Source of the DNA: CAZFIO01 sp964519585 | GTDB taxonomy: Bacteria; Bacillota; Clostridia; Tissierellales; Tissierellaceae | Length of the DNA: 14,710 nucleotides | Direction of reading: 5' to 3' | NCBI GenBank assembly: GCA_964519585.1 | Contig: CAZFIO010000039.1 | Coordinates: 1-14,710, forward strand | In this document: in pieces, positions 14,460 to 14,710 of the stretch | Numbering within the stretch: position 1 is the stretch's first letter | Layout of the letters: the number at the start of each line of letters is the position of its first letter | Translations under genes and position numbers: made by a program | Notes under the pieces: generated by a model | Seen by the model: only the letters and a program-made list of their open reading frames with translations | The model's database searches: none | Told to the model about the DNA's origin: nothing

Positions 14460-14710
14460 CTAATCCATAACCTTCAATATTTTGAAATACCCGTACTGCT
14501 CTTCCACAGTGTTTTTAAGAACCTCTTTCCTTGGAAGACTTTCTTTAATTTCATCTCTTCTTAAAGGATTTATCATATTATTAACATTATAGGTAATTTC
14601 TACTCCATCTGTATCTACCTCTTTTATTTTTTCAATGGCCTCCATAAATAAAGATAGGTCTTCTACATATTTTTCTATTTCATCTTCTCCTATAGAGAGC
14701 TTAGACAGTT
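14460..14710 (-). CDS. gatC: Asp-tRNA(Asn)/Glu-tRNA(Gln) amidotransferase subunit C, 5' end cut by the window
   Basis: Small GatC subunit that wraps and stabilises the GatA-GatB pair. The frame stays open through the ATG at 14645 to the window edge, and the residues upstream of it (LSKLSIGEDEIEKYVEDLSL) fit the GatC N-terminal helical region, so the real start lies outside the window. Further signatures are VDTDGVEITYNV and LRRDEIKESLPRKEVLKN. The end departs from the usual ANAPDAEDGFFVVP pattern (it reads TVEEQYGYFKILKV), but the length and position before gatA make the assignment secure. A second GatC domain is fused to AspRS further downstream. Confidence 0.9.
   Translation of the reverse strand, partial: LSKLSIGEDEIEKYVEDLSLFMEAIEKIKEVDTDGVEITYNVNNMINPLRRDEIKESLPRKEVLKNTVEEQYGYFKILKVMD

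Overview
The window is AT-rich DNA in which every supported gene lies on the minus strand. Consensus -35/-10 promoters, strong AGGAGG-type ribosome binding sites, a T-box riboswitch and the protein sequences point to a low-GC Gram-positive anaerobe, probably a member of the Clostridia or Tissierellia. The exact taxon cannot be told from this window.

Read in the direction of transcription (high to low coordinates), the window opens with a complete glutamyl/aspartyl-tRNA amidotransferase operon, gatC (cut by the window edge), gatA and gatB, followed by asnS. A consensus promoter and a full T-box leader come next, then a short structured repeat, and then a second amidotransferase operon: aspS fused at its 3' end to a gatC domain, a gatA homologue that has lost its amidase active site, and a second full-length gatB. 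After this come a dicarboxylate/amino-acid:cation symporter with its own promoter and terminator, and a Na+-translocating NADH dehydrogenase operon (nqrB, nqrC, nqrD, nqrE, and the start of nqrF, which runs off the window) with its own promoter and no nqrA at its head.

The most striking part is the T-box-controlled operon at 4720-10057. The specifier codon in Stem I reads AAC (asparagine), although the first gene encodes an aspartyl-tRNA synthetase. Together with the AspRS-GatC fusion and GatB2 this suggests an asparagine-responsive module that makes Asn-tRNA(Asn) from Asp-tRNA(Asn), in a cell that also has AsnRS and a normal GatCAB. The GatA partner lacks all three residues of the amidase Lys-Ser-Ser triad, because Lys is replaced and both Ser-bearing segments are deleted. 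The module therefore cannot make ammonia from glutamine by the known route. It may use free ammonia, borrow GatA1, or use the GatA-like protein as a scaffold.

The downstream Nqr complex would build a sodium gradient, and the neighbouring symporter probably uses Na+ or H+ to import aspartate, glutamate or a C4-dicarboxylate. These links are inferred from context.
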